Assembly (NCBI GenBank): GCA_944326625.1 | Contig: CALVER010000042.1 | Span: forward strand, 1 to 9,656 | Origin: Candidatus Gastranaerophilales bacterium | Lineage (GTDB): Bacteria; Cyanobacteriota; Vampirovibrionia; Gastranaerophilales; Gastranaerophilaceae | Length of the DNA stretch: 9,656 bases | Direction of reading: 5' to 3' | Shown here: positions 1-6,419 of the stretch, one piece after another | Position numbering within the stretch: the first letter of the stretch is position 1 | Layout of the letters: every line of letters starts with the position of its first letter | Made by a program: the position numbers and the translations under genes | Notes under the pieces: model-generated | Databases searched by the model: none | Told to the model about the DNA's origin: nothing | Seen by the model: the letters and a program-made list of their open reading frames with translations, nothing else

Positions 1-2
1 TG

Positions 3-203
3 ATTGGTGTTGTGACAATACATTTTATCGGAATAATTTATATGCTGTTCATCTGCGCCGTAAAACACGAGGGCTGGGCTTTTATAAAAGGCTGGATTTT
101 ATCTCAAAGCATGCTGAAAATTGCATACGATTATGCCCTCAGTTTAATAGCTCTGTTTATAGCAAAATACGTTAACAAATACATTAAATATTTGATAAGC
201 TGA
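3..203 (+). CDS. C-terminal fragment of a multi-pass membrane protein (possibly BioY-like), 5' truncated by window edge
   Basis: The reading frame is open from the left edge and stops at 201-203, so the GTG at 12 is probably not the true start and the gene likely begins outside the window. About 66 residues are visible. They form two hydrophobic segments, roughly residues 2-20 and 37-55, separated by a short charged loop containing KHEG and ending in a basic tail (KYVNKYIK), as expected for the last two helices of an inner-membrane protein. The IH-x-IG-x-IYM pattern in the first helix recalls the C-terminus of cyanobacterial BioY biotin-transporter S components, but the fragment is too short to assign. 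Its last 20 bases overlap the end of the convergent glutamate-cysteine ligase gene. It could also be a chance ORF; membrane-like composition and continuity with the edge argue against that. Confidence 0.5.
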   Translation: MGVVTIHFIGIIYMLFICAVKHEGWAFIKGWILSQSMLKIAYDYALSLIALFIAKYVNKYIKYLIS

Positions 204-1515
204 GGTTTTTCAGATATCTGACGAGTTTTGAAACATCTTTATTCCATAACCCGTTCCAGTTTCTCAAAATTATATCAGCAGGGCATAAACCGTTCAAAGT
301 CAAATCTTTTATTGGATCAAGAAATTTTTCTTCGCCTGTATTCATTTCTATCAAAGATTTTTCCGCGATATAAAGAATTTCTTTTGCAATGTCAAGAACG
401 GTATAATTTTTTATCCCGGATTGGAGTGTATTTTTAGGAATATTATATCTTAATTCGGTAAAATCTTTGTTAGTAAATTCCTTGAACAAATCTTCAATCT
501 CACTCAAAGCATACTTGCCGTACAAAATTCCCTTATATATCGCCAAAACAGCATAAGGCATGTGCGTGCAATCATGGTTTCGAATTTCAATAAAATTCCG
601 GAGCCTGACGTCAGGAAAATAAAGATTTGCATGCAATTTATAATCGTCTAAAGTCGGCTCAAAACCTTCAAACCCTTTATCCATATAATCGGCAAAATTT
701 ATCCTGCCGTTAACTTCAACCGGATGACCGCCTTTATTCAAAAATATAACAGGAGAATTCATAACTTTGTCTATATATTCATCAAAAGAAAATTCTCCGT
801 CCAGATTACAAGCAAACCCGCAGCGGTCATTGTCTGTATTAAGCCAGCTTAAAGCCCTGAAACTTTTGTAACCGGTTTCAACTCCGCCTCTTATCGGTGA
901 ATTCGCGAACATGGCCGTCATAAAAGGAGATAATTTATTTGCAATTTTAAATTTTCTCATTGCATCTTCTTCATCCGTAAAATCAAAACACCCCTGTATT
1001 CCTGCGGTTTCTCTCATCATTACGTCAGACAAAATTCCCCACAGATACCCTGCCATAATTTTGTAACGTTTTTTCGGAATGATTTTAATATTTTTGTGTG
1101 TTGTTAAAGGCGACACTCCGTATTCAAGAAGTGTAATATTCATCTTATCCAGAATAGGAAGAATAACTTTGTTTAATGATTTAATCTTTTTTTCTATGTC
1201 AAAAATTGTCTTTTCGGGTTTTATGCTTAATTCAATCTGACATCCCGGCTCAAGCGTAATAGTATCATGATTTTGCTTCAAACCTATTATATTAAAATCA
1301 TCCGTTATATAATCCCAATTTTCTTCTCTTGCGAATTGACGTAAAAAATTACAAACCCCGCTTGCGTAATCAACTGCATTATATGATGATGCGGAAATCG
1401 GCAGCCGCTCGTATTCCACACCTACAGTATAATCCTCAGACTTTTTATAACCTTTTTGATAAAGTCTTAAAATGTCCTCTTTTTCCAATTTCTGTTTAAT
1501 TTGCGTATTTATCAT
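184..1515 (-). CDS. gshA: Glutamate-cysteine ligase, GCS2 (plant/alphaproteobacterial) type
   Basis: The enzyme joins L-glutamate and L-cysteine through the gamma-carboxylate using ATP, the first step of glutathione synthesis, in the cytoplasm. The 443-aa product has the hallmarks of the GCS2 family: GVEYE at 32-36, the glutamate-site strand TLEPGCQIELS at 87-97, GIQGCFDF at 172-179, the FANSPIRGG loop at 203-211 with a following SFR and W-x-NTD-x-DR (224-231), and a C-terminal RNFIEIRNHD at 306-315. Length matches the family. The start ATG at 1515 is preceded by GAGGG only 3 nt away, too close for a normal ribosome site, and by an extended -10 box at 1528-1536. No glutathione synthetase (gshB) is visible, so the product may be gamma-Glu-Cys itself or gshB may lie elsewhere. 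EgtA of ergothioneine synthesis is a related alternative. It diverges from rsmA. Confidence 0.8.
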   Translation of the reverse strand: MINTQIKQKLEKEDILRLYQKGYKKSEDYTVGVEYERLPISASSYNAVDYASGVCNFLRQFAREENWDYITDDFNIIGLKQNHDTITLEPGCQIELSIKPEKTIFDIEKKIKSLNKVILPILDKMNITLLEYGVSPLTTHKNIKIIPKKRYKIMAGYLWGILSDVMMRETAGIQGCFDFTDEEDAMRKFKIANKLSPFMTAMFANSPIRGGVETGYKSFRALSWLNTDNDRCGFACNLDGEFSFDEYIDKVMNSPVIFLNKGGHPVEVNGRINFADYMDKGFEGFEPTLDDYKLHANLYFPDVRLRNFIEIRNHDCTHMPYAVLAIYKGILYGKYALSEIEDLFKEFTNKDFTELRYNIPKNTLQSGIKNYTVLDIAKEILYIAEKSLIEMNTGEEKFLDPIKDLTLNGLCPADIILRNWNGLWNKDVSKLVRYLKNLSLSNI

Positions 1516-1527
1516 ATTCCCTCATTA

Positions 1528-1536
1528 ATTATAACA
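1528..1536 (-). promoter_or_regulatory. Extended -10 promoter of the glutamate-cysteine ligase gene
   Basis: Read on the minus strand, TGT-TATAAT is a perfect -10 hexamer with a TGn extension. No good -35 is seen 17 nt upstream, as is common for extended -10 promoters. The predicted transcription start is near 1521, leaving a leader of only about 6 nt before the ATG at 1515. The GAGGG at 1519-1523 would lie at the very 5' end of this RNA and is unlikely to work as a Shine-Dalgarno site. Confidence 0.5.
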
Positions 1537-1585
1537 CCATCAAAACTATCAAAGAAATTTTTTAAAAACATTTACCTGTGTGTGG

Positions 1586-1591
1586 TATTAT
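1586..1591 (+). promoter_or_regulatory. -10 box (extended) of the rsmA promoter
   Basis: TATTAT at 1586-1591 matches the -10 consensus at 5 of 6 positions and is preceded by TG-G (1583-1585), an extended -10. The expected transcription start is about 1598, about 5 nt before the rsmA ATG at 1603. There is no convincing -35 and no Shine-Dalgarno sequence. Confidence 0.4.
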
Positions 1592-1602
1592 TAATTAGTA
1601 AG

Positions 1603-2439
1603 ATGAACTACTACGAAAGAGCAAAATTTTTCAGAACCAAAAAACGACTCGGACAAAATTTTCTGATAAACGGCGAAATTATTCGGGAAATAATTGACAA
1701 TGCCAAAATCTCGCCTGAAGATACAATTGTTGAAATAGGTCCCGGCGTCGGATTTGTAACCGAACAGCTTGTAAAATACGCCAAACAGGTTATTGCGATT
1801 GAACTGGATGAAGAAGCAATAAAGGAACTTGAAAAATTAAATGCACCTAATCTTAAAATTATCCACGCTGATATTTTAAAAACCGATTTATCGACTCTAT
1901 GCGACGACAAAATCAAAATTGTTGCAAATATTCCATACTACATAACAAGCCCGATAATTGCACATTTGCTGGGCGAAGTTGATGATTTGAATAACAAAAA
2001 CCGCAACAAAATTACCGAGATAATTTTAATGGTTCAGGAGGAAGTTGCAAGAAGAATGGTTGCGGATGAAAATTCTCCCGCCAAACAATACGGACTTTTG
2101 ACAATACTTTCACAATTCTGGGCAGATGTTGAAATATTTAAACTTGTCGGCAGAAAATCTTTTTATCCTGCGCCAAAAGTGAATTCCGCACTGGTAAGAC
2201 TGGTGGTAAAAAATAAACCAAAACTTGAGTTATCAGACTACAGCCATTTCAGAAAAACAGTTAAAGCCGCATTTTCCCAAAGACGAAAAAATATTAAAAA
2301 CTGTCTTTTAAACGGCGGATTTTCCCGCGAAGCCATAACATCCGCACTTTCAAAATTGGGAATTGATGAAAATACCCGCGGAGAAAAACTCTCAATTGAA
2401 ATGTTCGGAAAATTGTCGGAGGCGCTTCTAAAAAAATAA
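1603..2439 (+). CDS. rsmA: 16S rRNA (adenine1518/1519-N6) dimethyltransferase RsmA/KsgA
   Basis: RsmA dimethylates two adjacent adenosines in the 3' terminal hairpin of 16S rRNA using S-adenosylmethionine, a late quality-control step in 30S assembly. The 278-aa product shows the family N-terminus KRLGQNFL at 14-21, SAM-binding motif I EIGPGVG at 44-50, the acidic end of strand 2 (AIELDEE), the catalytic motif IV NIPYY at 109-113 and the C-terminal helical domain with AAFSQRRKN. Length is normal (E. coli about 273 aa). The frame is open further upstream to 1501, but family N-termini begin near the ATG at 1603 and the extra upstream residues are not RsmA-like. The close -10 box implies a leader of about 5 nt. 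It lies 53 nt upstream of ispE; an rsmA-ispE pair is common in bacteria and suggests co-transcription. Confidence 0.95.
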   Translation: MNYYERAKFFRTKKRLGQNFLINGEIIREIIDNAKISPEDTIVEIGPGVGFVTEQLVKYAKQVIAIELDEEAIKELEKLNAPNLKIIHADILKTDLSTLCDDKIKIVANIPYYITSPIIAHLLGEVDDLNNKNRNKITEIILMVQEEVARRMVADENSPAKQYGLLTILSQFWADVEIFKLVGRKSFYPAPKVNSALVRLVVKNKPKLELSDYSHFRKTVKAAFSQRRKNIKNCLLNGGFSREAITSALSKLGIDENTRGEKLSIEMFGKLSEALLKK

Positions 2440-2442
2440 AAT

Positions 2443-2490
2443 ACCCTCCCTTGAGGGGAGGGTGGAAATCTACGATTTCCGGGTGGGTGA
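2443..2490 (+). repeat. REP-like palindromic element between rsmA and ispE
   Basis: Two adjacent inverted repeats: an 8-bp arm at 2443-2450 (ACCCTCCC) pairs with 2456-2463 around a 5-nt loop, and GGAAATC at 2464-2470 pairs exactly with GATTTCC at 2474-2480 around TAC. The block ends in GGGTGGGTGA, 2 nt before the ATG at 2493. There is no T-tract, so it is not a classical rsmA terminator. Its GC-rich CCCTCCC/GGGAGGG core resembles the inverted repeats that bound the DUF559 insert in ispE. It sits immediately upstream of a truncated DUF559 reading frame, so it is probably the left end of a second element copy. Confidence 0.75.
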
Positions 2491-2492
2491 TT

Positions 2493-2609
2493 ATGAATAA
2501 AAAATATCCAAAAATTTCTATATCAAATGCAAAAAACTTAAGAACTAATGCAACAACTCCTGAAAAAATATTATGGACATATCTCAGGAAAAGCAGTGAT
2601 AATAGGAAT
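2493..2609 (+). pseudogene. Truncated DUF559 remnant forming the ispE 5' end
   Basis: The first ~35 codons encode a DUF559 N-terminus. Residues 16-34 (LRTNATTPEKILWTYLRKS) align without gaps to residues 268-286 of the internal DUF559 insert with 11 of 19 identities, including the L-W-x-Y-x-R-K core. The domain then breaks off and reads directly into the IspE N-terminus. The nuclease core (Asp, Glu, Lys motif) is missing, so this copy is dead as an enzyme. It now supplies the start codon for ispE. The upstream palindrome at 2443-2490 is its probable left end. Confidence 0.7.
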
Positions 2610-3842
2610 ATCAAAATCCAATGTCCCGCAAAAATAAATTTGACGCTCAAAATTACCGGAAAACGCGAGGACGGTTATCATAACATTGACAGCATAATGC
2701 AGACAATCAGCCTGTTTGATTATCTGACAATCTCAATTGAAAAAAGCGATAAAACCGAAATAATTCTAAGCGGCACAAGCGACGAAATTCCGTATAACGA
2801 GAAAAACCTTGTACATAAAGCATGCCTGTTATTTTTGGAAGAAACAAAACTTCCGGCGCATAGAATTAGTGTTTTCATAGAAAAAAATATCCCCGTTGCA
2901 GCAGGTCTTGCAGGCGGAAGTACAGATGCGGCAGGGATGCTGTACGGATTAAACAAATTATTTGACGAACCTTTAAGCCGTGAAGGATTACACGGGCTTT
3001 GCGCAAAACTCGGCTCAGACTTAAATTTATGCCTTGAAGGCGGCAGACAAAAAACCTCCGGCAGAGGTGAAATTTTGGAACCGCTGGAATTTGAAGAATT
3101 TGAAGTTTCGCTTATAAAGCCTGAAAATTTAGGCATAAGCGCAAAGGAAGCATACACAAAATTTTCGGAAAAAATAACTAACTACTCTCCCCTTGCGGGG
3201 AGTAATCCCCCCACCCTAACCCTCCCCCTCGAGGGGGGAGGGAAAAAATACTCTCATCAATACAGCGAATTTGCAAAAGAAAAATCAAAAGAATTACGTA
3301 AAAATATGACAGATGCCGAAAAAAAATTGTGGCAATATATCAGAAAAGAACAAATAAACGGTTTAAAATTCAGAAGACAACAACCAATAGGTCCATATAT
3401 CGCAGATTTTATATGCCAGCCGATAAAATTAATAATTGAACTTGATGGCGGACAACATAATGAAAACGAAAATATTAAATATGATGAAAAAAGAACTGAA
3501 TATTTACAAAACGCCGGATATATTGTTTTAAGGATATGGAATAACGAAATTTTTCAAAATATAGAAAGCGTTGTTGAAAAAATTATTGAAACTGCAAATT
3601 CCCTCACCCCTCGAGGGGGAGGGTTAGGGTGGGGGGCAAGAGATGCTTACCCCAACGACCTTGAATGGGCTGTAATTGATGATTACAAAGAATTACAAGA
3701 GATTAAAAAACTTTATCCGAAATCCGTTATGTCCGGTTCCGGCTCAACTTATTTCGGAATAGATACGGAATTTAAACCTCAAAAAGGTTTTTGGATTAAA
3801 AACAACTTAAAATCAATACCTTACGGTGTAAAAGAAGTATAA
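2493..3842 (+). CDS. ispE: 4-diphosphocytidyl-2-C-methyl-D-erythritol kinase (IspE) with DUF559-derived N-terminus and internal DUF559 endonuclease insertion
   Basis: IspE phosphorylates the 2-hydroxyl of CDP-methylerythritol with ATP in the MEP pathway to isoprenoids. From the ATG at 2493 the product is 449 aa, against about 280-300 for normal IspE. Residues 1-35 are the start of a DUF559 domain, not IspE. The kinase begins near residue 41, with AKINL (catalytic Lys47) and KREDGYHNI. The GHMP motif PVAAGLAGGSTDAAG lies at 134-148 with catalytic Asp145. Residues 239-381 are the inserted DUF559 element, and the kinase resumes with NDLEWAV and motif 3 MSGSGST at 413-419. No in-frame ATG exists between 2493 and the kinase (the ATG at 2621 is out of frame). 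A TTG at 2451 is an alternative, longer start. All GHMP motifs are intact and the frame is unbroken, so a functional kinase is plausible. It follows rsmA by 53 nt and ends at a terminator. Confidence 0.9.
   Translation: MNKKYPKISISNAKNLRTNATTPEKILWTYLRKSSDNRNIKIQCPAKINLTLKITGKREDGYHNIDSIMQTISLFDYLTISIEKSDKTEIILSGTSDEIPYNEKNLVHKACLLFLEETKLPAHRISVFIEKNIPVAAGLAGGSTDAAGMLYGLNKLFDEPLSREGLHGLCAKLGSDLNLCLEGGRQKTSGRGEILEPLEFEEFEVSLIKPENLGISAKEAYTKFSEKITNYSPLAGSNPPTLTLPLEGGGKKYSHQYSEFAKEKSKELRKNMTDAEKKLWQYIRKEQINGLKFRRQQPIGPYIADFICQPIKLIIELDGGQHNENENIKYDEKRTEYLQNAGYIVLRIWNNEIFQNIESVVEKIIETANSLTPRGGGLGWGARDAYPNDLEWAVIDDYKELQEIKKLYPKSVMSGSGSTYFGIDTEFKPQKGFWIKNNLKSIPYGVKEV
3187..3202 (+). repeat. Short GC-rich palindrome left of the DUF559 element
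   Basis: CTCCCC at 3187-3192 pairs with GGGGAG at 3197-3202 around TTGC. It lies 4 nt outside the left inverted repeat of the DUF559 insert and is translated as SPLAGS-like residues within ispE. No matching copy is seen at the right side, so it may be an earlier palindrome insertion or part of an asymmetric left end. Confidence 0.6.
3207..3242 (+). repeat. Left terminal inverted repeat of the DUF559 element
   Basis: This 36-bp C-rich then G-rich repeat is the reverse complement of 3601-3636 with one mismatch. Its inner part is itself a palindrome centred on TCGA, so a single end can fold into a hairpin, as REP sequences do. It carries no stop in the ispE frame and is translated as PPTLTLPLEGGG. 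Confidence 0.9.
3601..3636 (-). repeat. Right terminal inverted repeat of the DUF559 element
   Basis: Reverse-complement partner of 3207-3242. The single mismatch lies in the inner end (T/G at position 31 of the repeat). It contains the same TCGA-centred palindrome and is read through in the ispE frame as LTPRGGGLGWG. One of the three possible frames through each end contains a stop; the frame used here does not. Confidence 0.9.
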
Positions 3843-3868
3843 AAAAACCTCCCCGAAGGGAGGTTTTT
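3841..3868. terminator. Bidirectional intrinsic terminator between ispE and the LysM gene
   Basis: CCTCCC (3848-3853) and GGGAGG (3858-3863) form a 6-bp stem with a CGAA tetraloop. It is flanked by A7 on the left and T5 on the right, so a U-tract follows the hairpin on both strands. It begins at the ispE stop codon and lies 3 nt from the stop of the convergent minus-strand gene, ending both transcripts. Confidence 0.9.
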
Positions 3869-3870
3869 AT

Positions 3871-6336
3871 TTATATGAACGGATTGAAATTCCCTGGCCA
3901 CATATCACCAGAAATAGGCTTACCTGTCAATTTCTGATATTCTTCGTTCAACTTATTCAAGATTTCAGGAGCAACAGGTCCCTGCAAGCTTTGAAATTCT
4001 TTTAAAATTTCTGCAGCCCGTGCTTCTCTGCCTGTAAGCTCTTCAAGTTCCTTTTTCAAAGCTTTTTCAAGCTCAGGATCTATCATTGGCGTCTTAAGCT
4101 GCTTTTCAATGTCAGCAACCCTTGCTTTCTTTTCTTCTGCTTCTTTTGCCTCGCGAGCTTCATTTATTTTTTGGTCAATCAAATTATTCATTTCTATAGT
4201 TTGCTCTTGAAGTGTTTTGCCTTCAGGGTTATACTCAACACCGTATGTATTTTTCAGTTCATTTTTCTGATTTTCAACAACAGTTTTGAGCTCATCTATC
4301 TCATCTCTGAGTTTCAAAACATCTTCGACTGACTTCGGATCTTGTTCTACAGGCAAGCCTGCTTCTTTTGCTTCTTTTGTAATCTTATCGGCAAAAGCTT
4401 TTTCAGCTTCCGGCCCTGCAGCCTTGATATTTCTGTAACAATCTCTGTTCTTTTCAAGGAACGCATCGCCTGTTACAGATTTGATATAATCTGATCTGAT
4501 TCTGTCTGCAGTAAAGGTTTCATTATATTCCTTAACCGTGTCAGCATTAGCATTACCAGGAATTTTTACTTCTTTACCTGCAACAAGATACTGATGTTTA
4601 ATTTCTTCACAATCAATATGACCGGATTCCAGATCTTTGGCATCCACATTCAATTTAACTAATTCATCAACATCAACGCCAAATCTTTTAGCTATCTTCT
4701 CATAAGTATCATTATTATTAACTAATACTGAGAAAGGCATTGCTTCAACTTCAAGATTATTATCCGGTAATGTCTGAATCGGTGTGGTTTCTACATGGAT
4801 TTCCGGAGTTTCTATTTCAATATCCAGTTCTGGAATAGGCGGAGCCGGGACTTCTTGAGTCTGTGCTTCATAAGCTTTTGCAAAAGCGACAGTCAATTCT
4901 CTTTTACTTAAAATACCCTGGCTATTTTTACCTGATATTTCTTCTAATAATTCTATTTTTTCCGCATCGGTCATATCCAGTTGGTCAAATGCACGCAATA
5001 TGGTTTTTACTTTTATGCTATCATCTTTTGAACCAAAACTCATGTTTTCATAATTTCTAACGGTTTTGCCCTCAGCGTCGACAGTATTACCGAACAAACT
5101 CTTTATAGGTGAACCATGCAGAACATCTTCATCCTGAGTTTCGCCGAAAAGTGCTGCACCGACTGCAGTACCTGCAGCTACACCAATGCCCATGCCTTTC
5201 CAGTTGACGTATTTAGTACTTGCATGCTTTTCATCGTAGGCTAAATATTCACCCGTTATAGAATTTTTAACAAAGGCTACTGCAGTTGCTTCAAGTACGG
5301 CAGGCAATGCTGCTGTTCCGACCTGCGATAACACAGCGACAGGCAATGCTTTGGCAATATTTTTGAGCGTGTCATCTTTTACATCAAAACCCATTCTGCG
5401 AAGTTCAGCTTTAGTCGCTGCCATATGCCCTTTCTTATTTGAGTATAAATTAGCAGCGTGTTTATATTCATTCGGATCAAATCTGCCATCTGCTCCCGGA
5501 ATATCTTTTACAATATCATAAGCTGCTTCGTGAGAAGACATACCCTGTGCCATACGTCCATGCAGATTTGCATTTTCCTCACTCAAAATTTTCTGCTTAT
5601 GAACTCTATATCTTGTATTTTCTGCAGCTTGTGCATCGGCTTTTTTATCTGCTCTTCTTGCCTCTCGCATTTCTTTACGTGTATCAAACATATCCGTATG
5701 CTCAATTCTGTCATCATTTTTTAAACGTCTGACGTCAGCTTCTGCACTAATATCGGCCAATGAATCAAAATATTCTCGTATTTGCAGTATTTTTGCTTGA
5801 CCTTCCTGCACTTTAGTCTGGTCACCTGCTTTCATGGCCGCTTCAATTTCCGCTCTGACTTTATCTATTTCAGCCGTATAAACAGGGCTTTGTTTTAATA
5901 AAGTTTTTATGGCATCAGCAGTATTGCCGCGAAGTTCTTTTTGTGCTTTTTTGTTTCTGTAAAATGCATCATCATCTTCACCAACAACTGTTGCAATACG
6001 TGCTTCATCACTTTCTGAATGTCTTTGAGGCGCAAAACGTTTTTGAGCAGCTTCTTTTTGTTTGGCAATTTCTTCCTGCTCACGCTGACGTCTTGCTGCT
6101 CTGCGTTCAGCACGTGTCTTTTTCTCTTCGGGAGATGCGACATCCTCTTTTCCCGGCTCTACAACCGTACCCGTTACAGGTTCTTCAGGCGGATTTTCAT
6201 TTGCTTGTCTAAATTCAATTGTCATCTGTTTTCGTTCAGCTTTGCTGGCCGAATTGTATCTTGCCTGTTCCGCCTCGGTCAAGTTCTTAAATTCGGCATT
6301 CGTCAAAAATTTGCTTTGCACATTGTCCACTGACAT
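3871..6336 (-). CDS. Unrecognised 821-aa LysM-domain, coiled-coil protein with two degenerate EF-hand-like loops
   Basis: I do not recognise this protein as a whole. The N-terminus (1-50) is polar; 63-103 is highly charged and helical (KKTRAERRAARRQ); 130-250 is predicted helix-rich. Residues 279-290 (GADGRFDPNE) and 469-480 (KNSQGILSKRE) look like EF-hand loops keeping Gly6, a hydrophobic position 8 and Glu12 but missing some calcium ligands. Two hydrophobic Gly/Ala-rich stretches lie at 327-357 and 381-397 (GIGVAAGTAVGAALFG), the second a glycine-zipper type. A Pro/Glu linker (495-530) leads to a LysM-like domain at 535-593 (NDTYEKIAKRFGV...VKIPG), then a coiled-coil tail (670-800) and a conserved-looking end, MWPGNFNPFI. 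There is no N-terminal signal peptide, so delivery to peptidoglycan by LysM is not self-evident. Shine-Dalgarno AAGGA at 6345-6349, 8 nt from ATG, supports the start. It is monocistronic here. Confidence 0.85.
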   Translation of the reverse strand: MSVDNVQSKFLTNAEFKNLTEAEQARYNSASKAERKQMTIEFRQANENPPEEPVTGTVVEPGKEDVASPEEKKTRAERRAARRQREQEEIAKQKEAAQKRFAPQRHSESDEARIATVVGEDDDAFYRNKKAQKELRGNTADAIKTLLKQSPVYTAEIDKVRAEIEAAMKAGDQTKVQEGQAKILQIREYFDSLADISAEADVRRLKNDDRIEHTDMFDTRKEMREARRADKKADAQAAENTRYRVHKQKILSEENANLHGRMAQGMSSHEAAYDIVKDIPGADGRFDPNEYKHAANLYSNKKGHMAATKAELRRMGFDVKDDTLKNIAKALPVAVLSQVGTAALPAVLEATAVAFVKNSITGEYLAYDEKHASTKYVNWKGMGIGVAAGTAVGAALFGETQDEDVLHGSPIKSLFGNTVDAEGKTVRNYENMSFGSKDDSIKVKTILRAFDQLDMTDAEKIELLEEISGKNSQGILSKRELTVAFAKAYEAQTQEVPAPPIPELDIEIETPEIHVETTPIQTLPDNNLEVEAMPFSVLVNNNDTYEKIAKRFGVDVDELVKLNVDAKDLESGHIDCEEIKHQYLVAGKEVKIPGNANADTVKEYNETFTADRIRSDYIKSVTGDAFLEKNRDCYRNIKAAGPEAEKAFADKITKEAKEAGLPVEQDPKSVEDVLKLRDEIDELKTVVENQKNELKNTYGVEYNPEGKTLQEQTIEMNNLIDQKINEAREAKEAEEKKARVADIEKQLKTPMIDPELEKALKKELEELTGREARAAEILKEFQSLQGPVAPEILNKLNEEYQKLTGKPISGDMWPGNFNPFI

Positions 6337-6344
6337 CTTTCACG

Positions 6345-6349
6345 TCCTT
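6345..6349 (-). promoter_or_regulatory. Ribosome binding site of the LysM gene
   Basis: AAGGA on the minus strand, 8 nt upstream of the ATG at 6336. It fixes the start and contrasts with the missing Shine-Dalgarno sites of the divergent ABC ATPase gene and of rsmA and holA. Confidence 0.75.
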
Positions 6350-6403
6350 TCAGCCTGTAAAGGCATGGTTATATTAGTACTCTTTTTCTCTCGATATAAA
6401 AAT

Positions 6404-6419
6404 AAACGTTTTTACGTTT
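6404..6419. repeat. Perfect inverted repeat in the LysM gene leader
   Basis: AAACGT-TTTT-ACGTTT, 6-bp arms and 4-nt spacer. It could be an operator or a weak hairpin in the leader RNA of the LysM gene. In AT-rich DNA a chance origin is possible. Confidence 0.45.

Larger units (their letters stand above)
3207..3636 (+). mobile_element. In-frame DUF559 endonuclease element with terminal inverted repeats, inserted in ispE
   Basis: A 430-bp segment bounded by 36-bp inverted repeats (3207-3242 and 3601-3636; the outer 30 bp match perfectly, 35/36 overall). Between them lies a DUF559 domain (PF04480 family, related to Vsr-type very-short-patch endonucleases): a helix with LRKNMTDAEKKLW (fused-protein residues 268-280), FRRQQPIG, Asp305 in YIADF, and Glu316 with LDGGQH (317-322), then LRIW. 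These are the expected PD-(D/E)xK active-site positions, so the domain looks intact. No ATG precedes the domain within the element; the first is inside it at 3306 without a Shine-Dalgarno sequence, so it can be made only as part of IspE. No intein splice motifs and no clear target-site duplication are visible. IspE kinase sequence continues on both sides. Confidence 0.8.

Noticed and set aside
1501..1602. Longer rsmA starting at TTG 1501
   Set aside because: The 34 extra residues do not resemble an RsmA N-terminus and would overlap the divergent glutamate-cysteine ligase start and both promoters.
2443..2490. Intrinsic terminator of rsmA
   Set aside because: Neither hairpin is followed by a U-tract, and rsmA-ispE co-transcription is likely.
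2451..2492. TTG 2451 as the ispE start
   Set aside because: The 14 added residues are a translation of the REP-like palindrome. The ATG at 2493 matches the start of DUF559-type frames. It remains possible but is less likely.
2294..2650. Minus-strand ORF across the rsmA-ispE junction
   Set aside because: It is antisense to the well-supported rsmA and ispE frames and has no recognisable domain or ribosome site.
3207..3636. An intein in IspE
   Set aside because: No Cys/Ser at the left border, no terminal His-Asn and no splicing block motifs. The ends are translated palindromes, not splice junctions, and DUF559 is not a usual intein endonuclease.
3207..3636. Classical insertion sequence (IS)
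   Set aside because: No transposase, and no target-site duplication is visible next to the inverted repeats (AAT on the left, CAA on the right). The only protein domain is DUF559.
5907..6333. Several 60-104 aa ORFs overlapping the N-terminal part of the LysM gene
   Set aside because: They are shadow frames of a long Lys/Glu/Ala-rich coding region and have no independent start signals.
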